A stretch of 64,000 bases of DNA from Liolophura sinensis (lineage: Eukaryota > Mollusca > Polyplacophora > Chitonida > Chitonidae). The position numbers and the translations under genes were made by a program. The notes under the pieces are model-generated. The model saw only the letters and a program-made list of their open reading frames with translations. It had not been told where the DNA came from and did no database searches. The stretch spans positions 18,401,385 through 18,465,384 of the forward strand of contig NC_088295.1 of assembly GCF_032854445.1 (NCBI RefSeq), written 5' to 3'. This document shows positions 60,516 through 64,000 of this stretch, in pieces (the stretch's first letter is position 1; the number at the start of each line of letters is the position of its first letter).

Positions 60516-61956
60516 CTGAAGGCAAAACAAAAATTATGTTTTATTGGATGACATTTTCGTCTGAGATACTTGAGAGCATCTTAGAGAGACGACCACTGAC
60601 CTACAACGGTTATAGGGATATACTCATTATTATGCTGAAGTATCAGCAAATAAGGCTACGTCCTGGCCAGTGGTTGACATTCCCTCTGCCACATGTCAAA
60701 TTAGGTGCAGCTTTACTCAGAACCCTAGATGTAATAACATTACACAAAACTGTCGTGAAGGTCTTCTTCAGATACAATATATAGATCCATAAATGTCAAA
60801 TGTGAAGTATTATTAGGAAACGATGTAATGATATCAGGCGTTTTGCTGAGCATTTTTTAAATGTCATGGTCATTAAATTGGGAGAAAAAAAAACAGATGG
60901 ATGGAAATGCAGTTTTCAGTACGTGATATCCGAACGTGAAGCAATTCCTTTTGATAAAACGGAAAAGGTAATTGTGATTTAAAATGTGAGTTTAGCAAAC
61001 TTATCTTTGCCTAGGAACCGTTGAGTACAAACAAGAAATTTGGGTGGGTGTTGTATAGGTGGTGTATGAGTGTTGGTCGGCCTACGGGTGGGGCATCCCT
61101 ACAGGGACTAGCTCTCGCTGCTCTCGGAACCAGCCCAGCCAGAACTGACCGGGAAGTTTCTCCACTAGAGAAGAAGATGGACATGCTTGACGAGGCGACC
61201 AGTCCATTTGTATAACTGATAGAGAAGCTCTGGCAAACGAACACGATTTCATCCAGTGAATACAAGTCCCTCGTCCATTGATTGAGTACCAGACTTCTCA
61301 ATTTATCACGAAAATCAATAGCCAGTGCTCGTAGCTGGAATTATCGGCTTACACCCATGCTTGGCCGAGCCTCCCTCCGCCACTTTGTACTCTCTTCTTT
61401 TCAATGGCGCATAATCTTGTAGGTCCGTGCGTGCAATTATGAGCGCCAATTTACGGCTAAGAACTCAGGAAATTGTGAAATGCTCTGCCATCAAACGCTT
61501 TCCACTGTTTTTTCTTATTGCCAAGCTGCCTAATCTGCTTGGCATCCGAGCAATAAACCTCGGACAAAAATCAGCTGATTATCCAGGCCTGTGAAAAGCC
61601 GGCTTACATTTCCCTGTCCGACCAGAGACACGGCTCCTATACGATTCTAATTTCCGCCACCGGTAACAACCGACTGTGGCAGACATGTTAGTTACGCTTG
61701 AGAGTTTCCCGAGCCCCGTGAAATTTCCATTGACTGGTAAAAGGGGCAACTACTTAGGCCCTTTAACTGTCCCAGTAATGAGCCCGAACAGATAAAGCAA
61801 TTAGCAGATATAGTTAAGAACACCAATTTTGACTAATCCGAGTTATTAGAATATCTTATAGAGGTCATAATAGTTCACGTATCTATTAAAGGTATCATTG
61901 TTATGTTTAAAATGCAGCTATTGACTATGTATTGGCTACGTAATCAGACTGTAAAG

Positions 61957-61960
<4 letters not shown>
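60516..61960. other. Intron 1 of choline transporter B, left part
   Basis: No exon 1 found. A GC-richer island at about 61010-61265 has open frames on both strands (64 codons plus, 96 codons minus) but no recognisable domain. The rest shows nothing I can name. Confidence 0.5.
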
Positions 61961-62040
<80 letters not shown>

Positions 62041-62051
62041 TATATATATAT
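61961..62051. repeat. (TA)n microsatellite
   Basis: About 45 TA units with one break near 62033. Confidence 0.95.
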
Positions 62052-62587
62052 TCGGCTTAAGTAACAAAATATCGAATTACTTTTGACTTTTGTAAAATAC
62101 ATGTTAATAACGAGAATTTTTGTGCTAGTGTAAGGTTAGTAAGAAGAGATGTGTTATGTGTATGTTAGAACAGACTGATACTTAAATCAGACGTAGCCTT
62201 GGTGTAAATGTAATGGTATGAGCAAGGATCCGTCTGCTATAATGAGTGACCCGAATCCCTCTTATAGAGACAGCAGTTCAGACATCTAAGATACCTCTTA
62301 TTGGTAGTCTGATCTTATTGGGATTCCCCTGATTGTCGGCATGAGCTGGGAAACTTCACACTGGGACATGACATGATACCTGTGATGCGGAATTTGGGGG
62401 ATCCTTTGAATAGGGCAAGAGTTGGGATACTTCCTATTGGGGCATAAAGGGATCCTTTTTATTAGAGACACGAACTGAGATGCCTCTGGATTGGGACATG
62501 TTGAAATCATTCTTACTGGGGGCAGAGGTTAGAATCGAGTTAGATAACTGGCAGCATGAGTTTTTCCAATTAGAGGCATGAGCTTGA

Positions 62588-64000
62588 GTACCACTGATGG
62601 AGTTTGGACCCTTCAGACTTTGGATAAGAACAGGTATCTCATGTTATGGGGATGTAAAGTGGGATACCACTGTTTGGGGGACAGGAGTTTGAACCCTTCC
62701 CACCGAGGATATGAGTTAGTATCTCATGTTATGGGGATGTAAGGTAGGATACCTCTGTTTGGGGGACAGGAGTTCGAACCCTTCCCACTGAGGATATGAG
62801 TTAGTATCTCATGTTTTGGAGATGTAAGGTGGGAAACCACTGTTTGGGGGACAGGAGTTTGAACCCTTCCCACTGAGGATATGAGTTAGTATCTCATGTT
62901 ATGGGGATGTAAGGTGGGAAACCACTGTTTGGGGGACAGGAGTTTGAACCCTTCCCACTGAGGATATGAGTTAGTATCTCATGTTATGGGGATATAAGGT
63001 AGGATACCACTGACTGGGGGACAGGAATTTGAACCCTTCCCACTGAGGATATGAGTTAGTATCTCATTTTTTGGGGATGTAAGGTAGGATACCACTGACT
63101 GGGTTACAGGAGTTTGGACCCTTCAGACTGAGGATAAGAGTTGGTATATCATGTTATGGGGATGTAAGGTAGGATACCACTGTTTGAGGGACAGGAATTT
63201 GGACTCTTCCCACCGAGGATATGAGTTAGTATCTCATGTTATGGGGATGTAAGGTAGGATACCACTGTTTGGGGGACAGGAGTTTGAACCCTTCCCACTG
63301 AGGATATGAGTTGGTATATCATGTTATGGGGGTATAAGGTGGGATACAACTGACTGGGGACAGGAGTTTGGACCCTTCCCACTGAGGATATGAGTTAGTA
63401 TCTCATGTTATGGGGATGTAAGGTAGGATACCACTGTTTGAGGGACAGGAGTTTGAACCCTTCCCACCGAGGATATGAGTTAGTATCTCATGTTATGGGG
63501 ATGTAAGGTAGGATACCTCTGTTTGGGGGACAGGAGTTCGAACCCTTCCCACTGAGGATATGAGTTAGTATCTCATGTTTTGGGGATGTAAGGTAGGATA
63601 CCACTGTTTGAGGAACAGGAGTTTGAACCCTTCCCACTGAGGATATGAGTTAGTATCTCATGTTATGGGGATGTAAGGTAGGATACCTCTGTTTGGGGGA
63701 CAGGAGTTTGAACCCTTCCCACTGAGGATATAAGATAGTATCTCATGTTATGGGGATGTAAGGTAGGATACCACTGTTTGAGGAACAGGAGTTTGAACCC
63801 TTGCCACTGAGGATATGAGTTAGTATCTCATGTTATGGGGATGTAAGGTAGGATACCACTGTTTGAGGGACAAGAATTTGGACTCTTCCCACCGAGGATA
63901 TGAGTTAATATCTCATGTTATGGGGATGTAAGGTAGGATACCACTGTTTGGGGGACAGGAGTTTGAACCCTTCCCACTGAGGATATGAGTTGGTATATCA
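62588..64000 (+). repeat. 85-bp minisatellite running off the window end
   Basis: About 16 copies with a period of exactly 85 bp (ATGAGTTAGTATCTCATGTT at 62711, 62796, 62881, 62966 and onward), unit also holding GGGGATGTAAGGTAGGATAC and GGAGTTTGAACCCTTCCCAC. Loosely similar, much decayed wording from about 62215 to 62587 suggests older copies. It probably lies in intron 1 of choline transporter B and continues to the right. Confidence 0.95.

Overview
This is animal nuclear DNA, most likely from a mollusc (probably a bivalve) and at least a lophotrochozoan. The genes are split by introns with GT..AG splice sites. Two tRNA-derived SINE families of a molluscan type recur throughout; their hallmarks are a TTTTACGCCGTACTCAAGAATATTTC-like box and a TTTAACGTCGTACT-like box. 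The DNA is AT-rich with many minisatellites. The species call is inference from remembered repeat families, not from a search.

Three genes are well supported. (1) Plus strand, 6.6-16.1 kb: an N-acetylneuraminate lyase (NPL, sialic acid aldolase) in ten visible coding exons; only the first few codons are unplaced. (2) Minus strand, 17.7-30.4 kb: a complete eight-exon high-affinity choline transporter (CHT1/SLC5A7 type, 584 aa), here copy A. (3) Minus strand, 51.4-60.5 kb: a second choline transporter, copy B, with exons 2-8 visible and exon 1 presumably beyond the right edge. NPL and copy A are convergent, 1.6 kb apart. A and B are a head-to-tail tandem duplicate with identical exon lengths and intron phases for exons 2-7. 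I see no functional link between sialic acid breakdown and choline uptake; they look like chance neighbours.

The rest is introns and about 21 kb of intergenic DNA (30.4-51.4 kb) with no convincing gene. It holds SINEs, a solo LTR with a 4-bp target duplication (28.5-29.5 kb), a TA-flanked foldback element with about 165-bp inverted repeats (8.8-9.4 kb), and a decayed DIRS-type tyrosine-recombinase retrotransposon with an SGNH-hydrolase-like region lying antisense in copy B intron 6 (52.9-55.5 kb). There are at least seven unrelated minisatellites with units of 23, 25, 30, 30, 35, 37 and 85 bp, most of them in introns. The most unusual is in NPL intron 6: its 23-bp unit begins with a copy of the exon 6 splice donor, so about 22 extra donor-like sites follow the real one.

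I did not find a previously undescribed multi-gene system. The best leads are the donor-derived minisatellite, the choline transporter duplication, the DIRS/SGNH element and the stop-free G-rich array in copy A intron 5.
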